A DNA stretch of 12,175 nt from Paraprevotella sp. (GTDB lineage Bacteria > Bacteroidota > Bacteroidia > Bacteroidales > Bacteroidaceae): assembly GCA_017425765.1 (NCBI GenBank), contig JAFOXE010000080.1, positions 1-12,175 on the forward strand, written 5' to 3'. The notes under the pieces were generated by a model, which ran no database searches, was not told the DNA's origin, and was given only the letters and a program-made list of their open reading frames with translations. Positions within the stretch are counted from its first letter, which is position 1; each line of letters begins with the position of its first letter. Shown here piece after piece: positions 1 through 6,354 of the stretch. Made by a program: the position numbers and the translations under genes.

Positions 1-530
1 ATATCCTCAATAAGTTGTTTCCTGTCTGTGATTTTGGTGCCGTTCACTATAGGAGTGTACTCCTTGTTTCGTATCAGTTGGATAAGTTTCTTGGGATAAT
101 TGCAACTGCTGTCAATGGCGATGTCCCAATGAGTGAAGTTGTTAAACACAAGTCCTAAAGTATCTTCTATGTATTCGAGGTGCAACAGTCTGCTGTGTTG
201 CCAATTGTGTTTTAGATAGAATTGCTTATTTTCTACTTGCAACCATACAAACGACTGCATAGCCTCATCGGTGTCTGCTTTCAATCCCCATTGTAGCGTG
301 CCGAAGACTTGCTCTGTGAACTCTTGGAAAGTGTTGTCTTTATAGTCAAGATAGACTATTTCATAAATGTAGTTAAAGTGAGTGCCTTGCACTTGCCTTA
401 ATCTGTACCCCCATTCGGGGTGTTCAAATTCTTCTGTTGGGTTATCTCTTAAAATGTTTAGATAACTGTTCTCTGCCAATGTGTAGCAGATTTTCAACTT
501 GTCGATAATTGGTGTAAATTCATTTTGCAT
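1..530 (-). CDS. Replication-initiator-like protein of the mobile element (C-terminus cut by window edge)
   Basis: An open frame starts at the ATG at 530-528 and runs off the left edge without a stop, giving about 176 N-terminal residues. The start reads MQNEFTPIIDKLKICY. A later segment, THWDIAIDSSCNYPKKL, has the D-I-A-I-D core typical of the Rep_trans (replication initiation factor) family. These are rolling-circle-type initiators found on small plasmids, integrated elements and some filamentous phages. The expected tyrosine nickase motif would lie beyond the edge, so catalysis cannot be judged. The start overlaps the end of the upstream 66-residue gene by 11 bp, so the two are probably translationally coupled. 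It lies in the same element as the integrase, also on the minus strand. The open frame is certain; the family is an inference from one motif and from context. It could be another element-borne protein of unknown role. Confidence 0.5.
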   Translation of the reverse strand, partial: MQNEFTPIIDKLKICYTLAENSYLNILRDNPTEEFEHPEWGYRLRQVQGTHFNYIYEIVYLDYKDNTFQEFTEQVFGTLQWGLKADTDEAMQSFVWLQVENKQFYLKHNWQHSRLLHLEYIEDTLGLVFNNFTHWDIAIDSSCNYPKKLIQLIRNKEYTPIVNGTKITDRKQLIED

Positions 531-720
531 TACTTCTTAAATTATTACTATTATTAGTTCTCTCTTGCCATACAGTTCTCATTGCTTCTGCTATGGCTTG
601 TTTGTGCTGTGGAGTCTTGCGATACCTTTTCATCGCTTGGCTAATTCTCTTGCGTGTAACAGCACTCTTTTTTCTCCCACGCAACGCCATTGAAATTTTG
701 TGTTTTGTCTGTTCATTCAT
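520..720 (-). CDS. Small basic NUMOD3-like repeat protein, probable DNA-binding protein
   Basis: This 66-residue, strongly basic protein is built from three similar segments: KHKISMALRGRKKS, RKRISQAMKRYRKT and HKQAIAEAMRTVW. The pattern I-x-x-A-(M/L) recurs at residues 9, 26 and 43, an exact 17-residue period. This resembles NUMOD3, a DNA-binding module usually attached to GIY-YIG or HNH homing endonucleases, but no nuclease domain is present. An AAAGGA ribosome-binding site lies 8 bases before the ATG, stronger than at most genes here. The stop overlaps the start of the replication-initiator-like gene, so both are likely on one transcript. Standalone NUMOD3 proteins on mobile elements have no settled role. 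Control of replication, excision or transcription is a guess from position. An AT-rich palindrome just upstream (734-747) could be an operator. Confidence 0.6.
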   Translation of the reverse strand: MNEQTKHKISMALRGRKKSAVTRKRISQAMKRYRKTPQHKQAIAEAMRTVWQERTNNSNNLRSNAK

Positions 721-733
721 AGTGTTGTCCTTT

Positions 734-747
734 TACTATAAATAGTA
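734..747. promoter_or_regulatory. Palindrome upstream of the NUMOD3-like gene, possible operator
   Basis: TACTAT-AA-ATAGTA has perfect 6-bp arms and a 2-bp centre. It sits directly next to the ribosome-binding site of the 66-residue gene. No good TAnnTTTG promoter is visible in 721-846; the best match on the minus strand is TACATTTT, which misses the last base. A role as an autoregulatory operator is inferred only from position. Confidence 0.3.
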
Positions 748-846
748 GGTAGGTTGAAAAAATGTAGAATTTTTTCAGGAAAATTTTACAGACAAAACAG
801 TTCTTTAGTAGATAGACTCTCAAAACGGTTTCCTCAAAGGGGTTAC

Positions 847-2136
847 CTATCTTGCAAATGCTTGAGCTACTATCCTTGCGTGTTCATCTTTGTTTACCTT
901 GATGTATTTGAGGAAATTGTCCTCTGTGGTGTGTCCTGTGATTGCCATAATACTAATGCTTGGAACACCTTTGAGATACATATTGGTGGCAAACGAACGC
1001 CTTGCAGTGTGGTTCATAACGAACTCATATTTGGCACCGTCATTGATGATTGTCTTTCCACCCTTTACACGGGATAGGGTAGTCCTCTCGTTGATGTTGG
1101 CAAGTTTAGCACACAGACGGATATGTTTCAAGCAATGTGTTTTGTCCACGCTTTTTGGGAAACTGCCTCCGTATTTCGTGAATATCTCCTTAACCATTGG
1201 GTGCATTGGGATAACGACAGTTGCGTTTGTCTTGCGAGTGTGGACAACCATAGTGTCGTTACTCCTTATCTCAACATTGGAGAGGTCTTGCCAATCGCCA
1301 AAGCGTAGTCCAGTCCAACAAGCAACAATGAACAGGTCCCGTGTTTCCTCTACCTTTGCTTTGTCGCCAACAACTGCCTTGACAGTCTCATCTTCAAAGT
1401 TGATAGCATACAACCGATTAATTTCTTCCTCTGTGAGATAGATGTTATCTACATCTTGGCATTTGGTTGTGTAGGAGTGATAACACTTGTCTATCTCAAT
1501 GTTGTTAAGTTCTGCCTCTTTCAACCATACTTTGATTATACTGAATGTGCTTGCAATGGTGTTTGCTGAATACTCTTGCCCTAACAACCAAGCAGTAAAG
1601 CGTTCTTCAAGGCGATTGTCAAACAGTTGCCAAGTGAGTGCAAGGTGATTGTCGTTACAGAACTCTTGCAAGCGTTTCAAGGCATTGTAATGGTTGTAGA
1701 TTGTGCCGCTGACAATCTTGCGTTGGGTTGTCTTGTTAACCATTTGCTTTTTGCGTTCAATGTAGTCTTGTATGAATGTCAAAGGTCTTTTCTTGATGTT
1801 TGTGTCCTTGCCATTGATTTTGCATTTGAGGTAGTTCTCAAAGTTCTCTTTCGTGTGTTCAATCTCGCCCTCTGTAATTGCTTTTGCATAATCGTTGCAG
1901 TAAGAGAGTATCTGTTTCAGTGCTTTGTTTACCTCTTTATTATAGCGTAATTGTACTGCTCCAATGGCAGGGTCTTCTGTTGCCCTTTCGCCAATTTGGG
2001 TTTTTGTTGTCTTTAACCAATACTGTGGTTCTATGAGCAGTTTAGTGAAGACCCTTGCTCGTTGCTTGTCGATTGTAGTTGTCAACCAAATTTGAGATTT
2101 GTTGCTGACTGTTTTGAGATTGAAATTGACTCTCAT
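847..2136 (-). CDS. Tyrosine recombinase/integrase of a Bacteroidetes mobile element
   Basis: This site-specific recombinase would insert and excise the element. It has 429 residues from the ATG at 2136, where the protein begins MRVNFNLKTV, as is typical of Bacteroidetes integrases. An in-frame ATG at 2175 would add 13 residues, and neither start has a clear ribosome-binding site. An N-terminal arm-binding region and a SAM-like core-binding domain (about 115-225) precede the catalytic domain. The full active site is visible, numbered from 2136: Arg278 (TGLRFGD), Lys302 (TRKTN), His376 and Arg379 (NHTARR), His402 (ITGH) and the nucleophile Tyr411 (FLKYIKV). The length is normal and the frame unbroken, so it is probably active. 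It is the last gene before the chromosomal guaA gene and reads into the element. Its likely promoter (2268-2292) lies about 130 bp upstream and is overlapped by repeats. Confidence 0.93.
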   Translation of the reverse strand: MRVNFNLKTVSNKSQIWLTTTIDKQRARVFTKLLIEPQYWLKTTKTQIGERATEDPAIGAVQLRYNKEVNKALKQILSYCNDYAKAITEGEIEHTKENFENYLKCKINGKDTNIKKRPLTFIQDYIERKKQMVNKTTQRKIVSGTIYNHYNALKRLQEFCNDNHLALTWQLFDNRLEERFTAWLLGQEYSANTIASTFSIIKVWLKEAELNNIEIDKCYHSYTTKCQDVDNIYLTEEEINRLYAINFEDETVKAVVGDKAKVEETRDLFIVACWTGLRFGDWQDLSNVEIRSNDTMVVHTRKTNATVVIPMHPMVKEIFTKYGGSFPKSVDKTHCLKHIRLCAKLANINERTTLSRVKGGKTIINDGAKYEFVMNHTARRSFATNMYLKGVPSISIMAITGHTTEDNFLKYIKVNKDEHARIVAQAFAR

Positions 2137-2267
2137 AGTAAATTTACGGTCTATATAAAAAATATTTTCTACCATATAAAAACTGTTTTTGACTCATTAT
2201 TTTCTAAAGTATATGGGAGGCATATAGAAAAGTCAAGGGGCAAAAGCAATTTTTTTTAATTTTTTTT

Positions 2268-2292
2268 CAAAGGTATCTGGAAAATCTCATTT
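2268..2292 (-). promoter_or_regulatory. Integrase promoter (-33 TTTG, -7 TACCTTTG)
   Basis: Read on the minus strand, TTTG is followed after exactly 20 bases by TACCTTTG, matching the Bacteroidetes sigma-ABfr-type promoter (TTTG, about 19-21 bp, TAnnTTTG). The -7 box is at 2275-2268. Transcription would start near 2261, leaving an AT-rich leader of about 125 nt before the integrase ATG. The -33 box lies inside a perfect palindrome (2288-2301), which suggests regulated expression. Confidence 0.6.
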
Positions 2293-2301
2293 GCTCAAAT
2301 G
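2288..2301. promoter_or_regulatory. Palindrome over the integrase -33 box, likely operator
   Basis: CATTTG-CT-CAAATG has perfect 6-bp arms around a 2-bp centre. It covers the -33 element of the integrase promoter. A dimeric repressor or excision factor bound here would block transcription. An alternative is that it belongs to the recombination site itself. Confidence 0.45.
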
Positions 2302-2337
2302 GTGGCAACTGCTACTGGTGTCAAAAACTGGTGTCAA
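2298..2337. repeat. Short direct repeats next to the integrase promoter (possible arm-type sites)
   Basis: ACTGGTGTCAA occurs at 2314-2324 and again at 2327-2337. A third, diverged copy, AATGGTGGCAA (9 of 11 bases the same), is at 2298-2308. The repeats lie between the integrase promoter and the guaA terminators, where the element end should be. Such iterated 10-12 bp repeats are typical of integrase arm sites or excisionase sites. The crossover point itself cannot be placed without the other end of the element or an empty site. Confidence 0.5.
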
Positions 2338-2360
2338 TTTACATTTATTAGCTATTATGT

Positions 2361-2389
2361 TAAAAATCCCTCCAGAGAGGTCTGGAGGG
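2361..2389 (-). terminator. Intrinsic terminator downstream of guaA (distal)
   Basis: On the minus strand a perfect 9-bp stem (CCCTCCAGA / TCTGGAGGG) with a 4-nt loop is followed by ATTTTTA, a classic intrinsic terminator. It would stop guaA transcripts about 75-100 nt after the stop codon and insulate the element from guaA read-through. Confidence 0.8.
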
Positions 2390-2402
2390 TGTATATCAAT
2401 GA

Positions 2403-2435
2403 AATAACCTCTGCTTTTTGAGGGCAGAGGTTATT
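2403..2435 (-). terminator. Long hairpin directly downstream of guaA (proximal)
   Basis: A perfect 12-bp stem (AATAACCTCTGC / GCAGAGGTTATT) encloses a 9-nt loop and starts 27 nt after the guaA stop. It has no uninterrupted U-tract on either strand, so it may be a weak terminator or a 3'-end stabiliser that works with the stronger hairpin beyond it. Confidence 0.55.
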
Positions 2436-2461
2436 CAAATATGCTTAAAAAGGGGTTTTTA

Positions 2462-3769
2462 TTACTCCCACTCTATGGTTGAACTTGGCTTCGGCGACAT
2501 ATCGTAACATACACGATTCACAGTCTTCACCTCATTCAAAATACGCTCAGTAATCTTCATCAAGATAGGCCATTCTATAGGCTCGATAGTTGCTGTCATC
2601 GCATCAATAGTGTTTACGGCGCGAATGATTACCGGCCAATCGTAAGAACGTGCGTTATCACGAACACCTACAGATTTGAAGTCGGGCACAACAGTGAAAT
2701 ATTGCCATACTTTCTTATCAAGGCCTGCTTTCTTGAACTCTTCACGCAAGATAGCATCTGATTCACGAACAGCTTCCAAACGATCGCGAGTGATGGCACC
2801 CAAACAACGAACACCAAGACCTGGACCTGGGAATGGTTGGCGGTAAACCATATCGTAAGGCAAACCTAATTCCAAACCACATGCACGTACCTCATCCTTG
2901 AACAACTGACGTAAGGGTTCCACCAACTCGAACTGCAAATCCTCTGGCAGACCACCTACATTGTGGTGTGATTTCACCATCTTAGCAGTCTTTGTTCCAC
3001 TTTCTACGATATCAGGATAGATGGTTCCTTGTCCCAAGAAGTCGATGCCGTCCAACTTGCGTGCTTCTTCTTCAAACACTCGGATGAACTCACCACCGAT
3101 AATCTTACGCTTTTCTTCAGGATCGGCCACGTTCTCCAATTTAGTAAGGAAACGCTCAGTAGCATCTACATAGATAAGATTTGCATTCAACTGATTTCTA
3201 AACACCTCTATCACAGCCTCGGACTCGCCCTTACGCATCAAACCGTGGTTTACATGCACACAATACAAGTTGTTACCGATAGCCTTAAGAAGAAGTGCTG
3301 CCACTACAGAGCTGTCCACACCTCCTGAAAGTGCTAATAACACCTTTCTATCACCCACCTGACGACGCACCAACTCTACTTGGTCGTTTACGAAGTTGGT
3401 CATATTCCAGTTGGCCTCAGCCTTACATGTGTCAAAAACAAATGACTTCACTGCATCCTTGATTGCCTCCTCGTCATTAGTAAAGGCAGCGAGCTTCACA
3501 TCACACAAAGCCTTCTCGTGTCCTGCTGCCATAACAGGGAAGCCTGCTTCGTAAATCTCGGGCAACACGTCAATAGCAACGCCATCGATCACGTTGTTAG
3601 GACCTCCATTGATTACAACGCCCTTTACATTGGGCAACGCTTTTAACTCCGCTGCAGTGATATCGTGAGGATAGATTTCACTATATACACCCAACGAACG
3701 AATGGCTCTAGCAAGTACGGTATTTTCGTGACTGCCCAAGTCAAGGATAACAATCATGTCTTGTTTCAT
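2462..3769 (-). CDS. guaA: GMP synthase with intact synthetase half and degenerate amidotransferase domain
   Basis: The family converts XMP to GMP using ATP and an amino group, the last step of de novo guanine nucleotide synthesis. The protein has 435 residues from the ATG at 3769, against about 505-525 for a usual GuaA; an upstream GTG at 3781 is possible but less likely. The ATP-pyrophosphatase half is well conserved: P-loop SGGVDSS (148-154), KSHHNVGGLP, FPGPGLGVR and the C-terminal SSTIEWE. The N-terminal glutaminase domain is reduced to about 120 residues. It keeps the opening (IVILDLGS, GVVINGGP), but the nucleophile motif G-I-C-Y-G is replaced by AAGHE (81-85), and about 65 residues that should hold the catalytic His and Glu are missing. 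It resumes at KSFVFDTC. The frame is unbroken. The enzyme probably uses free ammonia or a separate glutaminase. It has its own promoter and terminators. Confidence 0.93.
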   Translation of the reverse strand: MKQDMIVILDLGSHENTVLARAIRSLGVYSEIYPHDITAAELKALPNVKGVVINGGPNNVIDGVAIDVLPEIYEAGFPVMAAGHEKALCDVKLAAFTNDEEAIKDAVKSFVFDTCKAEANWNMTNFVNDQVELVRRQVGDRKVLLALSGGVDSSVVAALLLKAIGNNLYCVHVNHGLMRKGESEAVIEVFRNQLNANLIYVDATERFLTKLENVADPEEKRKIIGGEFIRVFEEEARKLDGIDFLGQGTIYPDIVESGTKTAKMVKSHHNVGGLPEDLQFELVEPLRQLFKDEVRACGLELGLPYDMVYRQPFPGPGLGVRCLGAITRDRLEAVRESDAILREEFKKAGLDKKVWQYFTVVPDFKSVGVRDNARSYDWPVIIRAVNTIDAMTATIEPIEWPILMKITERILNEVKTVNRVCYDMSPKPSSTIEWE

Positions 3770-3812
3770 AGTTTCAAACACCTTAATATTTCTGATACGA
3801 TATTTTGATGTG

Positions 3813-3820
3813 CAAAGTTA
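3813..3820 (-). promoter_or_regulatory. guaA promoter -7 box (TAACTTTG)
   Basis: The minus strand reads TAACTTTG here, an exact TAnnTTTG match. A TTG lies 20 bases upstream within the sequence TTTGTTGCAC. Transcription would begin near 3806, giving a leader of about 37 nt. The guaA ATG at 3769 fits this spacing and has an AAGG 11 nt upstream. Confidence 0.6.
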
Positions 3821-3873
3821 TATTTTTTGATATTTTTGTGCAACAAATATGGTCATAAACCACGAACATCTAG

Positions 3874-3926
3874 ACAAAAAAAATGATGAATCCCGTAGTT
3901 ATGGTTTCTACATGAGATTCATCATT
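3874..3926 (-). terminator. Strong intrinsic terminator of the kinase-murU operon
   Basis: A perfect 11-bp stem (AATGATGAATC / GATTCATCATT) with an inner GTAG/CTAC helix is followed on the minus strand by eight U residues. It begins 26 nt after the stop of the nucleotidyltransferase gene and separates that operon from guaA, which has its own promoter. Confidence 0.88.
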
Positions 3927-3951
3927 ATATATTTTCAGTTTGTTGTGTTAT

Positions 3952-4695
3952 CTACACCTCCTTTACGAAGGCATCGGCTTGCGACAATGAATCAAGTTTA
4001 CCCACGTCCATCAGTTTCAAGTCGGTGCAAATGTGTGCATAAATAGGCTCTTCGTGGCATACTGACAAGTAGAACTCTATGATAGAAAACCTACGCTCCC
4101 ATTTACTGAAATGTGGGAACAGACGCGACGAAATGAGATGAATGCCAGCAAAAGCATAGCGCTTGCATTTGTCCACATCCAGATTGGGATAAGGCGACTT
4201 TACCTCGCCTGTTTTTATATTTGTCCATCCAACTAACCTATTTTCATCATTAAAAAGGAGATAGCGTTGTGTGTCACGTTCACTTACAACAAGCATTGCC
4301 GCCGCATCAGGTCTGCACGATTCACAGAAGGCTCTTAAATCCAAATTGCTCAATATGTCGACATTATGAATCAAATAATGCTCGTTCTGCGTATTTCCTG
4401 CAGTCAGTAAAGGGGCTGCATATTTAATACCCCCACCCGTTTCAAGCAGTTCTGTTCGCTCATCGCTGAACTGCACATTGACACCGAACGAACGTTTTTC
4501 TTCAATAAAATCTATAATTTGTTCACCAAAGTGGTGGATATTGATGACCACATCGTTTACACCTGAAGCTATCATCTTCTTCATCAAAATTTCGAGCAAC
4601 GGTGTTCCACCCACCGGCACTAACGCCTTGGGCATCGTATCGGTCAATGGTCGCAAACGTGTACCCAGTCCGGCTGCAAATATCATGGCCTTCAT
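3952..4695 (-). CDS. MurU-like sugar-1-phosphate nucleotidyltransferase
   Basis: The protein has 247 residues. It has the nucleotidyltransferase signature AAGLGTRLRPLT (7-18), followed by PKALVPV (22-28) and LETGGGI (84-90). Family members transfer UMP or GMP from UTP or GTP to a sugar-1-phosphate. Length and motifs are closest to MurU, which makes UDP-MurNAc from MurNAc-1-phosphate in cell-wall recycling. The usual metal-binding N-G-D loop reads NVDI (111-114), so the Asp is kept but the Gly is not. The gene follows the kinase-RapZ fusion by 12 nt with a GGAGAG ribosome-binding site, so the two proteins probably act in sequence: kinase makes the sugar-1-phosphate, this enzyme activates it. 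The exact sugar (MurNAc, GlcNAc or a heptose) cannot be read from sequence. Confidence 0.8.
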   Translation of the reverse strand: MKAMIFAAGLGTRLRPLTDTMPKALVPVGGTPLLEILMKKMIASGVNDVVINIHHFGEQIIDFIEEKRSFGVNVQFSDERTELLETGGGIKYAAPLLTAGNTQNEHYLIHNVDILSNLDLRAFCESCRPDAAAMLVVSERDTQRYLLFNDENRLVGWTNIKTGEVKSPYPNLDVDKCKRYAFAGIHLISSRLFPHFSKWERRFSIIEFYLSVCHEEPIYAHICTDLKLMDVGKLDSLSQADAFVKEV

Positions 4696-4707
4696 TTTAT
4701 TACTCTC

Positions 4708-6264
4708 CTATATATTTGTGGTCAAATCTTGACGTCGTGGTAAAGTCATTTGTATGCCCTGTTCACGATGACAGACTCTAACCTCTATACCATACTTCTT
4801 GTTCAAATGTTCGGCAAGATGTTGTGCTGAATATACACTTCGATGCTGACCACCCGTGCATCCGAACGAGAACATCAAATCTGTGAAACCACGTTTCATA
4901 TATCGTTCCACATGAGCCTCAGCTAAGCGATATACACTTTCTAGAAACACAAGTATTTCACCATCATCTTCTAAGAACTTGATGACAGGCTCTTGTAATC
5001 CCGTCAACTTCTTATAGGGTTCATAGCGCCCGGGGTTGTGAGTGCTGCGGCAATCAAACACATAGCCACCGCCATTTCCGCTATCATCCTCGGGGATACC
5101 TTTTTTATATGAGAAACTAAACACACGAACACAAAGTTCTCCCTTTCCGTCATATTTAGAAGAAGTGGCTATCAATTGTTTATCCGACACTTTCAAGCCT
5201 TCGGCTTCATTCGTTTCCGATGAAGAATTCACTTCATTGATTTGATGCTTTGTTTGAGCCACAAACCTCGGCATATTTACCAAATCCACGAGCACACTAC
5301 GCAAATAGGAATAGGGCAAATCGTATTCCATTAGTAAATTGCGCATATTTTCGACGGCGGGCGCAATGCTGTCAAGAAAGTGCTTCTTACGTTCGAAATA
5401 ACCGCGAAAACCGTATGCACCGAGCACCTGCATAGTACGGAACAATACAAACAAATTCAAACGATTGTAAAACTGTTGCTTATCCACTTGCTTATATCGC
5501 TGCAACGACATCAAGTACACCTCTATCAGTTCCTTGCGCAATTCTGCAGAATAGCGTGCTGAGGCTTGCCATAAGAAACTCACCACATCATATTCCAATG
5601 GTCCTTTACGTCCCCCCTGGAAGTCAATAAAAAACGGATTACCCTCGCTGTCAAGCATCACATTACGTGCTTGAAAATCGCGATAGAGGAAGGTGGAATT
5701 ATCTCCGTTGAGCAAATCTTCGGCAAGGAGTTGAAAATCATGTTCCAACTTCACCTCGTTAAACTCCAACCCAGTTGCTTTCAAGAAACAATACTTAAAG
5801 TAATTTAGATCGAACAAGACACTCATCTTGTCCATCTCGGGTTGCGGATAACATATTTCAAAGTTAAGATCTTCAGCCCCCTTCACTTGAATCTCGGGTA
5901 ATCGGGATATTGTTTTGCGCAGCAAATCAACTTCTTGTTCCGAGTAGATTCCGCCCTTCATACGTCCTTCTGCAAGAGCATCAAACAAAGATGTGTTGCC
6001 CAAATCGGTTTGCAGATATCGCGTTCCATCGGTCGACACACCTAAAATACGTGGCACCGGCAAGCCCTTTGTTTCAAAATGCGAAGCCAAAGAAACAAAT
6101 GTTTGATTTTCTTCTGTTGAAGTTCCCACCACGCCGATAACGGTTACGCCCGACGATGCGATTATACGATAGTATTGACGATTGCTGCCTGCTCCGGGCA
6201 ACTTTTCCACCTGAGCCGGGCATCTACCATTATATGTTTCAAATAATTGTATCAGTTTTTCCAT
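4708..6264 (-). CDS. Amino-sugar kinase (AmgK-like APH fold) fused to RapZ C-terminal domain
   Basis: This 518-residue two-domain protein begins at the ATG at 6264; a TTG at 6270 is the only other nearby start. Residues 1-335 form an aminoglycoside-phosphotransferase-like kinase with catalytic loop YRDFQARN (Asp196, Asn201) and metal-binding FIDFQGG (Asp214), as in AmgK, the anomeric MurNAc/GlcNAc kinase. A polar linker (about 336-370) leads to residues 375-510, which match the C-terminal domain of RapZ: FSFSYKKGIP, YVFDCR, NPGRY, TGLQEPV and GCTGGQHRSV (468-477). In E. coli this domain binds glucosamine-6-phosphate and, within whole RapZ, controls the sRNA that governs GlmS. The RapZ N-terminal P-loop ATPase domain is absent. 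The fusion suggests a salvage kinase with a built-in amino-sugar-phosphate sensor. The MurU-like gene follows directly. Confidence 0.85.
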   Translation of the reverse strand: MEKLIQLFETYNGRCPAQVEKLPGAGSNRQYYRIIASSGVTVIGVVGTSTEENQTFVSLASHFETKGLPVPRILGVSTDGTRYLQTDLGNTSLFDALAEGRMKGGIYSEQEVDLLRKTISRLPEIQVKGAEDLNFEICYPQPEMDKMSVLFDLNYFKYCFLKATGLEFNEVKLEHDFQLLAEDLLNGDNSTFLYRDFQARNVMLDSEGNPFFIDFQGGRKGPLEYDVVSFLWQASARYSAELRKELIEVYLMSLQRYKQVDKQQFYNRLNLFVLFRTMQVLGAYGFRGYFERKKHFLDSIAPAVENMRNLLMEYDLPYSYLRSVLVDLVNMPRFVAQTKHQINEVNSSSETNEAEGLKVSDKQLIATSSKYDGKGELCVRVFSFSYKKGIPEDDSGNGGGYVFDCRSTHNPGRYEPYKKLTGLQEPVIKFLEDDGEILVFLESVYRLAEAHVERYMKRGFTDLMFSFGCTGGQHRSVYSAQHLAEHLNKKYGIEVRVCHREQGIQMTLPRRQDLTTNI

Positions 6265-6281
6265 TTTCAAATTTGACTTTT

Positions 6282-6299
6282 GTCACGAACGCACGTGAC
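6282..6299 (-). promoter_or_regulatory. Small hairpin in the leader of the kinase-RapZ gene
   Basis: A perfect 6-bp stem (GTCACG / CGTGAC) with a 6-nt loop lies 17 nt upstream of the kinase ATG, in the 90-bp gap after rsmE. There is no U-tract, so it is not an intrinsic terminator. It could affect translation of the downstream gene or protect a processed 5' end. No clear TAnnTTTG promoter is visible in this gap. Confidence 0.3.
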
Positions 6300-6354
6300 C
6301 TTCATTTACAAGCCAACAATACCAGAAAAGCCATTGCAAATCACTCCACCGAAG

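Noticed and set aside
754..1950. Several plus-strand open frames (754-1077, 890-1441, 1123-1308, 1627-1950)
   Set aside because: They lie opposite the integrase gene, which has a complete catalytic set. Their translations look like antisense frames without recognisable domains.
2447..2460. AAAAA-GGGG-TTTTT just after the guaA stop
   Set aside because: Five A-T pairs are too weak to act as a terminator, and better hairpins follow.
3404..3769. guaA as a frameshifted pseudogene
   Set aside because: The frame is continuous, all synthetase motifs are intact, and promoter and terminators are present. The loss is confined to the glutaminase domain.
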